Shown piece by piece: positions 34,608-46,999 of a stretch of 64,000 nucleotides of DNA. The stretch's first letter is position 1. Every line of letters begins with the position of its first letter. The position numbers and the translations under genes are program-made. Source of the stretch: Lactarius indigo (lineage: Eukaryota > Basidiomycota > Agaricomycetes > Russulales > Russulaceae); assembly GCA_025766275.1 (NCBI GenBank), contig JAFKAC010000042.1:62001-126000 (forward strand). Reading direction: 5' to 3'. Below the pieces are notes generated by a model. It worked only from the letters and a program-made list of their open reading frames with translations, did no database searches and was not told where the DNA came from.

Positions 34608-35642
34608 TGTAGGTCGGACTTACTACTGGTATGACTCCGGATGACTGAGCGTCTGGTACGTCTGGTACTCTTCTTTTCCGGCATGCTGTACGTGTTCAAA
34701 CAGAGACACGTAGTTTCCGCCATATATCTTCCTGGCGCAGGGGGTCGTCAATTTGAGAGCGGCATACGGAGACCAGCGCAGAGGCGCTCAACTATAAATT
34801 ACGTTTCCAGTTTCTACGTAATTGCCCATCAAAAACTTTGCCGCATCTCAGCACCGCTGGATACTGGACTGTGTTTGAGATACGACATTCTAGCATGCGG
34901 GGAGAGGATACGATTATCATCCAAGCTGAACAATTCTCGAGTTACTGTAATATCTTCGAAGGTGTAGCTGCGATGGCCCGCACTTTGGCGTGTGCAAACA
35001 CAGCCCAAGGCACGGGCGCTTGTATTTGTCGTAACTTATTACTGTATGGACTGAACGTCACTGTACTGAACGACGGGGCGTGCCGCGAGGTCGATGCTCC
35101 CATCACCATCGCAATTTCCAAGTGCAGACGTAGTAGTAAAATTAGTCACAAAGAGTACTGGAGCTCTTGAAAAGACGCCTGCATCTACGCAAGAAATACC
35201 TCTATGTACCTTGTTAGTGACCAGCATGTTGACCTGAGAGCGAAAACTCAAGTAATCGAGCCTCGCGACCGTAATAGCATCTCTGTGAGTTTGACCCTGG
35301 TGCGCTTAGCATGTTTCCCGGGAGAGCAAATAAGCGGGCGCCTCGTCCGTGTCATACGAAAAGGGGAATATGCTGTAAAATCCACAGTTGGAGGGTCCGA
35401 GTGAAGGTCCAGACGTGGGTCGTACGGGCGTGCGAGCACATGCAAACACAAGTAATCTACCTCTCTAGCTGTCGACCTTGCACTTATCGATTATCATGTG
35501 CTTCTCTGCCTTCGTATCTCCACAGTTGGAAAGCACCAACGCATCAGCGCCCCAGCAAGGGCAGAGGACACATAGACACAAACAACGCCTAACACTACGA
35601 AGACGGGCAGTCCGCCGTCGTGTTACTTCTTCGGCTCGTGCG
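34608..35642. other. Intergenic between F-box gene and YMR1 homologue (divergent)
   Basis: No convincing gene. ORFs up to 110 codons overlap on both strands without recognisable motifs. Confidence 0.5.
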
Positions 35643-38585
35643 ATGGACGCCATTCGAATACCCAAGGTACTTCACTGTGCGGCCTAAAGAACACAGAGCG
35701 ACTCTGACTTGTGCCCTGAAAGGTCTCGAACGTGTTGTGCAGCAAGTCTGGCAGAACCCTGCCAGGGACGCTCCATCTCACGGCTCACCATCTCATCTTT
35801 TCTTACGATGACGACACCCAATCCGAGATGTGGGCGAGTTGACAATCCCCACGTACCACCTACAATTTCTCTGACACGATAGTACGATCCCTGACCAGGT
35901 TGCGTACCCACTGATCAATCACGTCAATCGTCTACCTCAGACCCTGAGCGGACAGTGTCCCATCTCCTTCCGGTGTCGCACCTTCGAAACTTTTTCATTA
36001 TCATTCGAGCAGGACGCCGAAGCTACTGATGTTTTCGAAACCGTAAAGGAATTGACTGTCGCAGGTATGTACACCAGCTCCTGTCTGCTCGTGTCCAGCG
36101 CTTACTAGCTACTTGCATACGTAGACTCTGTGACACAGCTATACGCTTTCAATTACACGCCCTCACCCCCTTTGACTGCCTCGAACGGGTGGACTCTGTA
36201 TTCTCCGCGCGAAGAGTTTGGCCGTATGGGCGTCGGCACACGCTCCAAGGCGTGGCGCTTCACTGATATCAACAAGGACTACACCGTACGTTCACCCCCT
36301 TCCGTGTGACCAATGATATTTATCTGTAACGCTAGTGCGTCTCTTACATTCTAGTTTTGTCCCACGTACCCGTCGCGTCTAGTCGTTCCCACCAAAATCA
36401 GCGACTCTACATTGCAATATGGCGCAAAGTACCGTAGCAAGTGCCGCGTACCCGCGCTTACGTACCTGCACTGGGCCAACTTTGTGAGCCTCCTAATCTC
36501 GCTCGTTTTTGGTCCCTCTAATAGGTTCGCCACCCATAGGGGAGCATCACCCGATCAAGTCAGCCGATGGTGGGCCTCACCAATGCGCGATCAATACAAG
36601 ACGAGAAATTCGTCGAGGCGATATTTAGTTCGCACCGAGCACCCGAGTCCCGCGTCTCACAGCCCGTATTCGGCGCGACCGCCACCAATCTCATCATAGA
36701 TGCGCGACCGACGACCAATGCCGTTGCCAACACCGCCAAAGGTGCCGGGACGGAGAACATGGACCACTACAAGGACTGCAAGAAGGCCTATCTCGGGATC
36801 GACAATATCCACACGATGCGTGACTCGCTCAACAAAGTGATAGACGCGCTCGGCGAGTCTGAGACGCTTGCTGCGAGCGTTTCGGGCGACCTCCCGGGGA
36901 CGAGCGCCGCTGTGCTCCCCGTTGACCGTCAGGCGCTGAGGCGGTCTGGCTGGCTGCGGCATCAGGTCGCGATTTTGGAGGGCACGCTGATCATCGTTCG
37001 GAATGTCCACGTCAACCATTCGCACGTGCTTATCCATTGCTCGGATGGGTGGGACCGCACGTCACAGCTCTCCGCAGTCTCGCAGCTTTGTCTGGATCCT
37101 TATTACCGCACGACTCGCGGCTTCCAGGTGTTAATAGAGAAGGATTTCCTGAGCTTTGGTCATCGGTTTTTGGACCGATGCGGACACCTTTCGAGCGAGA
37201 AGTTCTTCTTGGCGCCGCCGGTGGACGGTGGCGGCGGCGCGGACGTCGCGCAGGCCTTGTTCGCGAGCGTACAAAATCGGTTTGTAGGGAACCATCATAT
37301 CAAGGAGACGAGTCCCGTGTTCCATCAGTTCCTGGAGGCCGTGCACAACATCCAACGACAGTTCCCTGCGCGCTTCGAGTTTAACGAGCTCCTCCTTCGC
37401 GACCTGCACACGCACCTCTATTCCTGCCAATTTGGCACGTTCCTCTTCAATTCGGAACGTGAGCGCCGTGAAGGCGCAACGGGCACCGTGTCCGTCTGGG
37501 ACTACATAAACTCGGAACCACAAGCCGAGACGTACATCAATCCGGACTACAACCCCGCGCTGGACGACCCCACAAGTCGCGCGCCGAACGCGGACCAGGG
37601 CGTGCTCTTCCCAAACCCGAAAGACGTGCGTTTCTGGAACGAGCTCTATGGCCGCAGCGACGAGGAGATGAACGGGCGTTACACTGCGGTACCCGCGCCC
37701 CTACCGGCGTTCACATCGAGCATCGTTGAGAGCCTCGACGAGGACCCCGCGCTCCCAGATGTGGGTATCTCGCTATCTCCATCAGGACCACCCTCTCGAG
37801 GAACTGCCACCCCACCTCCGGTGCTCTCCTCATCGCCCGCCCCAACGCCATCACCGGCACCCGCGCGAGTCCCAAGCCCACTCGCTACCAGTCCCCGATC
37901 CGTACGCCCGGCACCTGCGGCGGACCTGTTCGGCACCGCGAGCGGGGGCATGCGCTCGATGTGGGACCGCCTCTCGTCCGGCGCGGGCGCGGCGATCTCC
38001 GCCGTACAAGATGCCTACGGCACCGCGCGGGACCCGCGCCAGCGGAGCTCAAGCGCCGTTGCCGCTTCCGGGGAGTTACAGGACTGGGGCGCCGGCACGT
38101 CCCCGTCCACCTTCTCGCGCTTCGATCCCCCGCGCGTCGCGCAGGCTGTACGGCCGAGCACGTTCTCTAGCAACCCGTGGGAGGTCTCGTCGCTATCGGC
38201 ATCGGCACCGTCGCCAGCTTCGTCGACGCCGCCGCCGCGGGGGCTGGACGGTATCCCCTCGGTGCTCGTGGATAACCCATGGAACACCGCGCGTGCACAG
38301 GCGCGCGCTGACGAGCGCCGCCAGCAATTGCAGGGGGACCCATTTGCCGCGCATGGACTGGCCGCAGCACTGCCAGTGGACCCGTCTGTGGCGCTGCCTA
38401 ATAGCTCTCCTCCTTTGTTGGTTAAGCCTGCTGCTGTAACATCACACGTGCATACAGCAGATCCGGGGGACGCGCTGGTATTGTCATCAACGGCGTCGTC
38501 ATCAAGCGCCGTTGACGAGACGCCGAATGTGCCGGCTGGCTCAACCGCAGAGGAGATGGACCCTCTGGGCGTAGGAATGTGGTAG
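35643..38585 (+). CDS. YMR1: Myotubularin-family phosphoinositide 3-phosphatase (YMR1-like)
   Basis: Six exons: 35643-35666, 35723-35833, 35899-36064, 36125-36285, 36355-36483, 36540-38585, giving 878 codons. The enzyme removes the 3-phosphate from PI3P (and PI(3,5)P2 in the family) on endosomal membranes. An N-terminal PH-GRAM-like region (GTLHLTAHHLIFSYDD) precedes the phosphatase domain, with family stretches FCPTYPSRLVVPTKISDSTL and RSSQPMVGLTNARS. The signature HCSDGWDRT has its catalytic Cys near residue 364 and a complete CX5R, so it should be active. The C-terminal 280 residues are Ser/Pro-rich and look disordered. The third intron (35834-35898) appears to start with GC (TGG/GCGAGT) instead of GT. 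A start at 36567 would lose the N-terminal domain. Confidence 0.9.
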
Positions 38586-38830
38586 GAACGGGAGGCACGT
38601 TTTTGGTCATTGTATTCGCTGCGGTCGCGTTTAGGGTACATTGATACATGTGTACGTGTAACTTACTTGAGAAGGATAGAACCACTTGCTCATGTCATAC
38701 GATGGGATAAGATGGCGTGATATCTGGTTATGGCGTAACCCTAATTAATTGTTTATGTTCAATTTTTTCTTTAAAAAGCGCCATCGTTTGCTTTGTCTCT
38801 CAACCCCCCTCCTTTCCCCCCTCCTTGACG

Positions 38831-38837
38831 TATATAA
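38831..38837 (+). promoter_or_regulatory. TATA box of the SAM synthetase gene
   Basis: TATATAA 33 bp upstream of the ATG at 38864, preceded by a C/T-rich tract (38798-38826) typical of highly expressed fungal genes. Confidence 0.55.
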
Positions 38838-38863
38838 CTTGAACCTTCCTCCTCCCTTAAAAA

Positions 38864-40258
38864 ATGACCGTCAACGGCGCCGCCCACTCTACTCTCTCAC
38901 CCGGCCATTTCCTTTTCACATCCGAGTCGGTTGGTGAAGGTCACCCTGGTACGTATCTCGTTTACTCTAAACTTTCTAGTGTTAATTTTTCGTGACAGAC
39001 AAAATCTGCGACCAGGTCTCCGATGCTATCGTAAGTTTCCCCAGCGCCACGTATTTCGCCAGCGTCTGACGCGTTGCACAGCTCGATGCCTGCCTCGAGC
39101 AGGATCCCTGGTCCAAGGTCGCCTGCGAGACCGCCTCCAAGACGGGCATGATCATGGTCTTCGGCGAGATCAGCACCAAAGCGCAGCTCGACTACCAGAA
39201 GGTCATCCGCAATGCCATCAAGGACATCGGCTACGACGACTCGTCCAAGGGCTTCGACTACAAGACGTGCAACATCCTCGTCGCGATCGAGCAGCAGTCC
39301 CCCGATATCGCACAGGGCCTCGACCACGGCTCGCTCGAGGACCACGGCGCTGGCGATCAGGGCATCATGTTTGGCTATGCCACCGATGAGACGCCTGAGT
39401 ATATGCCGCTCACCATCATGCTCGCCCACAAGCTCAATGCAGCTTTGGCCGCCGCCCGCCGATCCGGCTTGCTCCCGTGGCTTCGCCCCGACTCGAAGAC
39501 CCAGGTCACGGTCGAGTACAAGAAGGACGGTGGTGCGACTATCCCCCTTCGCGTTGACACGGTCGTCATCTCGACACAGCACGCTGAGGAGATCTCGACG
39601 GAGGACCTCCGGAAGGAGATATTGGAGAAGGTGATCAAGCAGGTTATCCCGAAGAACCTTCTTGACAATCGGACCATCTATCATGTACGGGATCGATTGA
39701 CCTTACGCGTACGAAAGATAGACTTACCGATCTTATCCATCTTTAGATCCAACCCTCAGGCCGCTTTGTCATCGGTGGTCCCCAGGGTGATGCTGGTTTG
39801 ACTGGTCGCAAGATCATCGTCGATACTTATGGCGGTTGGGGCGCGCACGGTGGAGGAGCCTTCTCAGGAAAGGATTTCTCCAAGGTCGATCGCTCGGCTG
39901 CTTACACCGCGCGGTGGATTGGTAAGTTCTTTGAAAAAATTATATTATTCCTCCGTACTCATGCTTTACTCTAGCCAAGTCCCTCGTCGCTGGTGGCCTT
40001 GCTCGGCGTGCGCTTGTCCAACTCTCCTACGCCATCGGCGTCGCCGAGCCCTTGTCGATCTTTGTCGACACATACGGCACGGGCAAGAAATCTGATTTGG
40101 AGCTTGTCGAGATCATCCGCAAGAACTGGGACCTTCGGCCCGGTGTGATCGTGAAGCAGCTCGACCTGCAAAAGCCGATCTACCGCAAGACCGCGGCGTA
40201 CGGCCACTTCGGCAACCCCGATTACACATGGGAGAAGCCCAAGCAACTGGTTTTGTGA
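38864..40258 (+). CDS. SAM2: S-adenosylmethionine synthetase (methionine adenosyltransferase)
   Basis: Five exons: 38864-38948, 38999-39030, 39082-39684, 39747-39921, 39975-40258, giving 392 codons, the normal length. The enzyme makes S-adenosylmethionine from methionine and ATP in the cytosol. Conserved motifs are [20 protein letters not shown] (the His-Pro-Asp of the ATP site), the hexapeptide region [16 protein letters not shown], the P-loop-like GGGAFSGKD followed by KVDRSAAY, and the C-terminal GHFG. Everything needed for activity is present. It lies 278 bp after the YMR1 homologue in the same direction, with its own TATA box. Confidence 0.95.
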
Positions 40259-40794
40259 GGCGCTCCCCCCCCCCCTCCTGCTGTCGCTTGTGTCGAGACG
40301 TGACGTGACGTGACTTTCATGGATTTGGAAGCTCATCCTTCCGCAATATTATTATTACTGGTTCAACACACCTACACTGCATATATACTCATGACCATCA
40401 TACCCTCCACCCCGGTACAATCACCTACGTTATGTCACTTTGCCATACCACTTTACGAAATCCTCCGTACGCTGATCGTTTCCGGATTGGCACCTCTTAC
40501 TCACGCAACCACCCTTCGCTCATGCTGTGTAATCGCCGTACAATACGTACGACTAGTAGCTGTGAATCATAGGCGCGCTCAACCGCGCATCGTTTCACGG
40601 TCATCTTGGTGTTAAACGATGAACGACGAACTTCGGACATGGAAACAACCTGGTCATAGTCATGACCAGTACAGTGATCGTCGTATTGACATAACACATC
40701 GGGAAATTCAGCAGGAACAAGAGGGAATCACCCAACCAAGGTGATCTTCTCGAACGTTCTTATGTACAGAAAACAATTGGAAAATGATTCTAAT
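40259..40794. other. Intergenic, convergent 3' flanks
   Basis: A C11 run lies at 40266-40276, and TGACG direct repeats (GACGTGACGTGACG) follow the SAM synthetase stop. I see nothing else. Confidence 0.6.
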
Positions 40795-41238
40795 CTAAGG
40801 AGAGCCTAGAGGCTCGCTCAGGGTCTGTAGTGAGCGTGGTGATGTCGCTTTGGGTGTAGCTGGTGGGGCCTCTGGCATGTCGTAATCGGGCAGCGGACCT
40901 GGTAATATTGGCTGTTTCGTGGTTTTCGTTGCAGCAGAGAAAAGAGGTGTAGAGGACCCGCCGGCCTGCGGTATCATATTGCCTCGTAATTGTTCGTCGG
41001 TATCTAAGAATTCAACCAGATCCCTGCCTCTCCGGGCGGAGATTCTTTTTATGGTTTCGGCAGGGAGCTCATCGCGGTGGGTATTCAAAAGGTGGGTCTT
41101 TATTTTGTCGGGACGCTTCCACTGGTAAGAGCAGAACGGGCACTGGCATCGTGGACCGTGTACGTCTCTTCCATGCTGCATGAGATCTTGCAGACTTCTA
41201 TAGTGCTTGTCGCACGGTTGGCAAATAAAGTTTACATT
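40795..41238 (-). CDS. C2H2 zinc-finger protein, C-terminal part
   Basis: The minus-strand frame encodes two adjacent C2H2 fingers: FICQPCDKHYRSLQDLMQHG with HGRDVH, then CQCPFCSYQWKRPDKIKTHL with LLNTH. An unstructured Pro/Thr-rich tail ends at 40795. The ATG at 41181 lies inside the first finger, so the true 5' end is further up; I take the exon to begin near 41238. The frame runs into a poly(A)/T tract just upstream (41250-41265) and no start or acceptor is obvious. Likely a nuclear DNA-binding protein. The gene may be truncated at the 5' side by an insertion ending in that tract. Confidence 0.6.
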   Translation of the reverse strand, partial: NVNFICQPCDKHYRSLQDLMQHGRDVHGPRCQCPFCSYQWKRPDKIKTHLLNTHRDELPAETIKRISARRGRDLVEFLDTDEQLRGNMIPQAGGSSTPLFSAATKTTKQPILPGPLPDYDMPEAPPATPKATSPRSLQTLSEPLGSP

Positions 41239-41249
41239 GCTGGGGGTTC

Positions 41250-41280
41250 TTTTTTTTTTTTTTTTGGATCAATATTTATT
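41250..41280 (-). repeat. Poly(A)16 tract preceded by AATAAA (minus strand)
   Basis: On the minus strand the order is AATAAA (41280-41275), nine bases, then sixteen A (41265-41250). This is the layout of a polyadenylated transcript end fixed in DNA. It abuts the zinc-finger exon at its 5' side. Confidence 0.4.
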
Positions 41281-41998
41281 CTGGGATGCGTAAAACGAGT
41301 TACAGACCAGTCACAGCAGAACAGAGCCATATTTAAGAGACACATTAGTCCGATAAGGTGCCCCCATGAATCGTAAGTATGGAACCGAAACATTAGGGAA
41401 TAGTTAGGGAGAAGGCAACCACGTGGGTCACTGGGCATACAGTCACAAGCCGAGGCCAAGTAGCGTTAAATATGCGGCGCGAAGACCGCCAGTTAGATAG
41501 TCACAGACAAGTCAGGGGGCACGGGTAAAGGGGGACCGGATTCCGGCTTAGAGAGCGCGCGAGTCTGGTCGAAGAAGGATAGGAGTTTCCCTACGCCCCC
41601 GCTTCTCGGATAAGAGGGCGGTGAATGGGTAGAGAGGGGGCGTAGGGGGCATTGCAGGGGGTTCCAGCTGCTGATTTCTGACAGTCAGAAACCCTAGATA
41701 CGCTAACATTGGACGTTCAAACGGCACCTGAACTTTCGACTTGCCCGGAATCCGAAGGCGTCACCGGGATCACGTACCCCGTATTTAGGATTCGATCGCT
41801 GCGCCGTAAACGTGAATCTCGGGTATTGGTCGTGTAAGTCGAAGAGCACCTAGACACCAACGGGTGCTCACTGGACATGGCCCCAGTTTCAGGGTTCGGC
41901 CATCCGAAGTAATCATCTGGAAGTGCATATGGCACCCTGAATCGGCTATCTATGGTGCCCTTGATGGTGCCTGCAGCTTGGCCTGCAGTTGGCTGGCG
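41281..41998. other. No gene seen
   Basis: Short ORFs only (75 codons or fewer). A C/T/G-rich stretch near 41570-41660 is locally repetitive (AGAGGGGGCGTAGGGGG). Confidence 0.5.
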
Positions 41999-42690
41999 GA
42001 ATTCCAGGGACTATGGGCGTGAAAGGATAAATAATAAGGCTTATACACGATCCTCACTCACAGTCTCATTGTTAGTTCCTAAGATTTGTTCCCGGTTGTC
42101 ATCATGAACGACAACCATCTCGCAAAGCGGCACACGCTGTGCCGTCTGTGTGGTTACGCAGCGAAAACACGACAATATTTGCGGCACTCACATTCGCATC
42201 ATCTGATAGTAAGTTTTAGTATCATTTAAGCGATACTACCGACAAGAAACGCATGAAGACACACCCGAACTTTTGAGCTGAGTGGAAAGCATCGCCACAG
42301 TCACGTGCCCCGCATCGGTTCTTGGGATTATATCATTTGCGGGCGAAGAATCTTTTGTGCGAGAATGTTTACTATAAAAATAGGAGAAAATCACAACTAC
42401 GGTGAGTACTCACGGGGCCTGGACGAAATGACCTCAATCTTCGACCTCTCGAGGTAATCCATCACCACATCTGGTTTGGAGAATTCCAGGGACTATGGAC
42501 ACGATAGAATCAATAATAACGTTTATGCATGACCCTTACTCACAGCCCCATCGCTGACTCCTAGAATTCGTTCCAAGTCGTCATCGTGAACTAGGGCCAT
42601 ATCGCAACTTGGCGCATGCTGCGGCGTTCAAGTTAGAATTAAGGTGGTCACGTGGTGAAAACATGGGACGGAACTGCTGCACTCACTCTC
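41999..42690. repeat. Imperfect tandem duplication of a gene 3' end
   Basis: The block starting GAATTCCAGGGACTATGG at 41999 recurs at about 42480. About 200 bp matches imperfectly, including ACTCACAG, GTCATC-TGAAC and the CACTCAC(T/A)(T/C)TCGC end. The second block contains the last exon of the gene at 42648-43782, so the first is a decayed copy of that 3' end with its flank. Confidence 0.45.
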
Positions 42691-43782
42691 GCAATATATT
42701 CCAATAGTACGTGTAGAGGGTCCTGGTACTTTGGGCGCATATATGAGGGCTAGAAAGTCGAAAAGAGTAATCATACCTCAGTAACGCTGGGTATCGAAAC
42801 CACTTCCTCCTCAGGCTCGGGCTCACCCCCGAGCCAGCGAGGCCAGCGTGGCCAGCGTGGATCTGGCTTGGGTTCCGCCGCTGCTCTGATTCGCGGAGTC
42901 TTCCTGAAACGAGTACGTTCGATCCGAAATCCTCTGATAAATACACATTGATTCTCAGGTAAGTTCTACAGTAGGGTTTTTCAGTATCCAATGACCCTTG
43001 CAACCGGTGACACATACCTCACCACTTGGCCCATAATTGGGTACCGCCCCTTGAGTCCGGACGCTCGAAGCTCGCCAATTGACGCTAGCGCCGAAAGCAC
43101 CGCCGACTTCTACCTCAAGCGAAAACTCTGCGTTCGTCTGAACCTCGTTGAAAGTGGTATTAGACCAAGATCTTGTGCGATGATTCCCAGTAACTAAAAT
43201 TATGTCCCCCATCTCTATCCCCAGTCCAAGGTATTGTGCGAAGGCAAACCAGGAGTCGATATGCTTGATGATCAATTCGCGGAAATGGCCCTGAGTGAGG
43301 GTGTCCTCACGTAGAGTGGTCACTGGCAGGGCCAATACGGCACCCTGCTTCTTTGTTAATGAAAGCGAGACTCCCGCAGAGCCGACTGACCTGAAAGACT
43401 GTCAGTGATACGGGTAAAATCAGAATGTACAGTTCGGTCACCCCGGGGGAAATGCCTCCATACCACCAGCTGCTACGGAGATCCCATAAGAGTAGAAAGT
43501 GTTGGGTTTGAGGGGCCCACGGTCTATATGATTTGGTACGGGTTGAAATATTTCGTGATACTCTGGTACACCAAATCTTTGATTGGATGGATGGTCTTCC
43601 GAGTAGAGAGCATTGAATAGGCGGTGGAATTTGCCCTGGCGAATGAAACCGACGTCGCCAATCTCGACGGGGGGGTATTCTCCTGGATCCGGGTCCCACA
43701 AAGCATGGCCGAAAGTAGGATACGCTCTCACAAGTTCGTCGCGAAATAGGTCGTAGTGATTGTATGTCCTTGATAGAGCCAT
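42648..43782 (-). CDS. Uncharacterised Agaricomycete family protein (multi-copy, function unknown)
   Basis: Four exons, 43782-43442, 43390-43018, 42953-42777 and 42728-42648, join to 323 codons in one frame. I recognise the pattern of a family common in mushroom genomes without an assigned function: YPTFGHALWDPDPGEYP, EIGDVGFIRQGKFHRLFNAL, GHFRELIIKHIDSWFAFAQ, IILVTGNHRTRSWSNTTFNE, VNWRASSVRTQGAVPNYGPS, ENQCVFIRGFR and DPLHVLLEYIA. No signal peptide or membrane segment is seen. Relatives are often found near heterokaryon-incompatibility or NLR-like genes, but no such gene is in this window. The C-terminal third is Pro/Arg/Glu-rich. All splice sites are GT-AG. Confidence 0.8.
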
Positions 43783-45093
43783 TGAGGGACAGTGTGGGTC
43801 TGGGAAAACCCCAAGATAAACCCTATTACAGTACTATGGGTTGCTGTACACAGCTGTGATGTCGCCTACCTCCGTGTGACTTCGGATGACTAATGATTTG
43901 TGACGGCAGGGAAAATGGGCGAGAGAATTCTGTGATTCCAGTCGCAAACTCGCTGTTTAAATACATGAGCTACTACGCTTGCGCGTCGCGCTGACGCGGC
44001 CCTCTCCTATTCCTACAGGAGCATATCTGAGACTTGAGAAGGGAGACAATCTCGGAATACCTATAATACACAGGCTTGCGCGTCGTCTTAATAATATCCG
44101 CGAGTCACAGGTTAACGGATGTGTCATGTGTTCACAACACAGCCCTTGACACAGCCCTGTCGCAAAATTCGGGAAGGGGGTTATAACGTCTTATAATGAT
44201 TTAATCTACTATAGTAAAACACCTCAGTCCTCGAAAAGGAAATATTGTTTGTCAGCTGCTGACCAATACTGTAGTGACTAAGCAAAAACCCGCTGTGTTT
44301 TCAGGGTGGCTGGCTTCCAACAAAAAAGGAAGGAGCCTTTGACTAAGCAAAAATGCGGTGGCTGGCTTTCAACAAAGGAAATGACTCAAGCCTTTATGGT
44401 GAAAGTTGAAACAAGCTATAAAACAGGCAGATAAAACAGGCAGATAAAAAAAACCCAAAAAATAAACACAAAAATTGTATTTCCATGCTCACACTTGAAA
44501 GCTTGAACTTCCACACTCACACTTGGACTTTGTGATGTGCAAGGCTGGGCTGGGCTGGGCTCAAAAGTCTGGGCTTCAGCTCATCAGGAAAAATGGTATC
44601 CTAAGATTTTAACAAATCTCAGAAATATGGTAGGATCTGTCGAGAATGTATTTAAATTTAACGATTTTTCCAAGTTTCAAAAGTTGTTAAGATGGGTGAG
44701 ATAAAAACCTCCCTCCAAATTTCCAGTAAAATATTGACAATTATTGACATAATTTGACATAAATCGACAGATATTAGAATATGTTTCAAGATATGTTATG
44801 TTTTTTCGTTCGCTGTTGGGCAAATATTTCCAAATATTTTCAAATATCTTCCAAAAGTTTGTCACAATTTGCAAAGTATTTCCGTGTAAACAATTTATTT
44901 CCCATATTATTATTAGACACTGAAGCAAACTGAACAACTTGTCAAGGGACTATCTAATCTAAGATCTAGTCCTCAGCCATGTTAGCAAAATCCAGCACCG
45001 CCATCACATCCCTTTTGTTTGTTGATTTGGCTCCTTTATTTTCATCTCTGCAGGAATTGACGTCAGATGACTTTCACGAGCGAGCGGTTCAAC
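43783..45093. other. AT-rich repeat-like region
   Basis: No gene seen. It holds a direct repeat (GACTAAGCAAAAA...GGTGGCTGGCTT near 44276 and 44340), a short tandem (CAGATAAAACAGGCAGATAAAA near 44428) and GCTGGGCTGGGCTGGGCT near 44547, which resembles the GGCT-rich subterminal repeats of hAT elements. A strongly AT-rich tract with repeated GACATAAATTGACA-like words lies at 44640-44940. Confidence 0.4.
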
Positions 45094-45456
45094 TTACATA
45101 GCTTTCTTGAGGAGTGAGGCCATAAGGCAGTGATACTTTCTTGGGGACGCAGCAAGTGTGTTGATGATCGTCATGTGACTGTTGTAGATGCCAACATGTT
45201 CATCGGCATTGAACTTTGGTTTCTTGTTGTGTGGGCCAGTCTTCCAGAGTACCAGCTCAGCGCGCACCTACAAAAACCATGTTATTATGGCAGCACAATG
45301 TAACGTACCACTTACCAATGTGACAGTACACGCAAGCATGGGGGCCAGGATCTCAAGTTCTTTGGACTTCACCAGATCATCAGGGAGGCTGGAAGTGAGG
45401 CTGCTGCTGTTGAGCAAGCGATTACCAACCGACGCCACATCCTTAAAGAACCACAC

Positions 45457-46028
45457 TGTTACGATTTTCTCGGGACTCGTTCTTTTGCATATCACTGTTC
45501 CCTTTCCCATACTATATGAGCCCTGTACAATTACACGGACCTTACGATGATCTGGTTCCTATTGCGCACCTTACTTATTGATGTTCCCTTCTGATAAGGT
45601 TTGACATGTGCTAGTTTCCGTCATATTCCCAATCACGCGCGACCCCGCGTGATTTGCCTTTATTCCCAGTATGATATCCCTTTGTTCTCTTTATGTCTTA
45701 TCCATTGTTCTGAGACAGATGATGGTGCCATCTGTTTGTAGTCGCCACACTGGCCATTATCTATTTAAACCTAGTCCTATCTAGCTTGTACGGTAGACTA
45801 GACTTCTTGTGTAATACTACACTCAAACGCCTTTGTGCCTTTACCGTCTCGCGAACCCCCTTGCCTTTGCCAGTCCTTCGAGTCTTGGCCTCCCTCTACG
45901 ATCCAAGTGACTGACGTCCTTGTGATCCTTGTGCACCATCTCGCTGAAGCCAAGCCTTGGAGCTTGCGCTACCGTTAATCGACTGACTCAGTACAGGTCG
46001 TACTCAACGCCTCTGTAGTGGCGTTACA
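45457..46028. mobile_element. Solo LTR (572 bp) with exact target duplication
   Basis: It begins TGTTACG and ends CGTTACA, and is flanked by CACAC at 45452-45456 and 46029-46033. It interrupts the DUF6532 domain. A TATTTAAA lies near 45762. No internal retroelement sequence is present, so it is the product of LTR-LTR recombination. Confidence 0.85.
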
Positions 46029-46999
46029 CACACCACAGTTTTGACAATAGCAGGGTGGAGATACGGCTCATTTGTAAGCACCTGACCCTGGAAGAAAGGT
46101 CAGTTACGAATGACTTACTGAATCACGACTCACCTTGTTGACATTGAAGATGAAGGTATCACCCTTCAGTAGGTCCTTAACAGTAGAGTCCATTGGGTCC
46201 CGGTCAGACGCTGATAAGCCATAGGCAAGCGTTGCCTCATATCCTGTGGCATCACGGATATCAGTATGAAAATTGCCAAGTCGTTGTTTGACCTTCGACA
46301 TTTACAGAGTTGTGTTAGTCAAGTCAGTTATAGATGTAGTCATAACTTACCAGGTGGCCAAGCGTATTACCATAGTCCGCGGTCTTCTTAATGAGGCTGG
46401 CGATTTCTTCATCTTTCACATCTCGGGCACTGTCACGAAGAACAGAATGAATAGCCATGTCAATTTTGTCAGATGGGGGGAATGCCGAAACAAGCATGGC
46501 ATATTCCTGCATGCAACTGAAGCCACGGTAAAGGACACGCTGCACACATTGTGGATAAGCTTTGAGGCCAGGGTACTTCTGTCCAGGCGTGGGGGTGGGT
46601 AACTGGGTGGAACTCTCATCGTCACTTGAATCGTTGTTATCTGTGACAGAAATATTTGCAAGCTAATGAAATATAAGTGTTCAAACTGCCGAACCAACTT
46701 GTAAACATAGAACACACCTTCTTCGACTTTGCAGCAGATGCCACCTTGTGCCAATTCGGGCGCTAGTGTGTTAGACTTGTGTCAGCAGTGTCCGTGTAGT
46801 GAAAGACCCATGTACGAATGAGGTACCTCTGCTTTCTGAGCACGCTCCTGATGAGTAGAAAGCTTCGAGCGACCACTGGTAGTAGTTGTTTTCTGGTTGA
46901 ATTGGTGGGTGCTTCAATGAGGAGCCTATCCGGAGTGTGGTTTCTTACCTTGCTTTTGTCAATCTCAGTATCATCACCTGAATTGTCCTTCTGGTGCAC

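Noticed and set aside
37726..38641. 237- and 208-codon ORFs over the end of the YMR1 homologue
   Set aside because: They overlap the long open terminal exon and are Arg/Pro-rich frame shadows.
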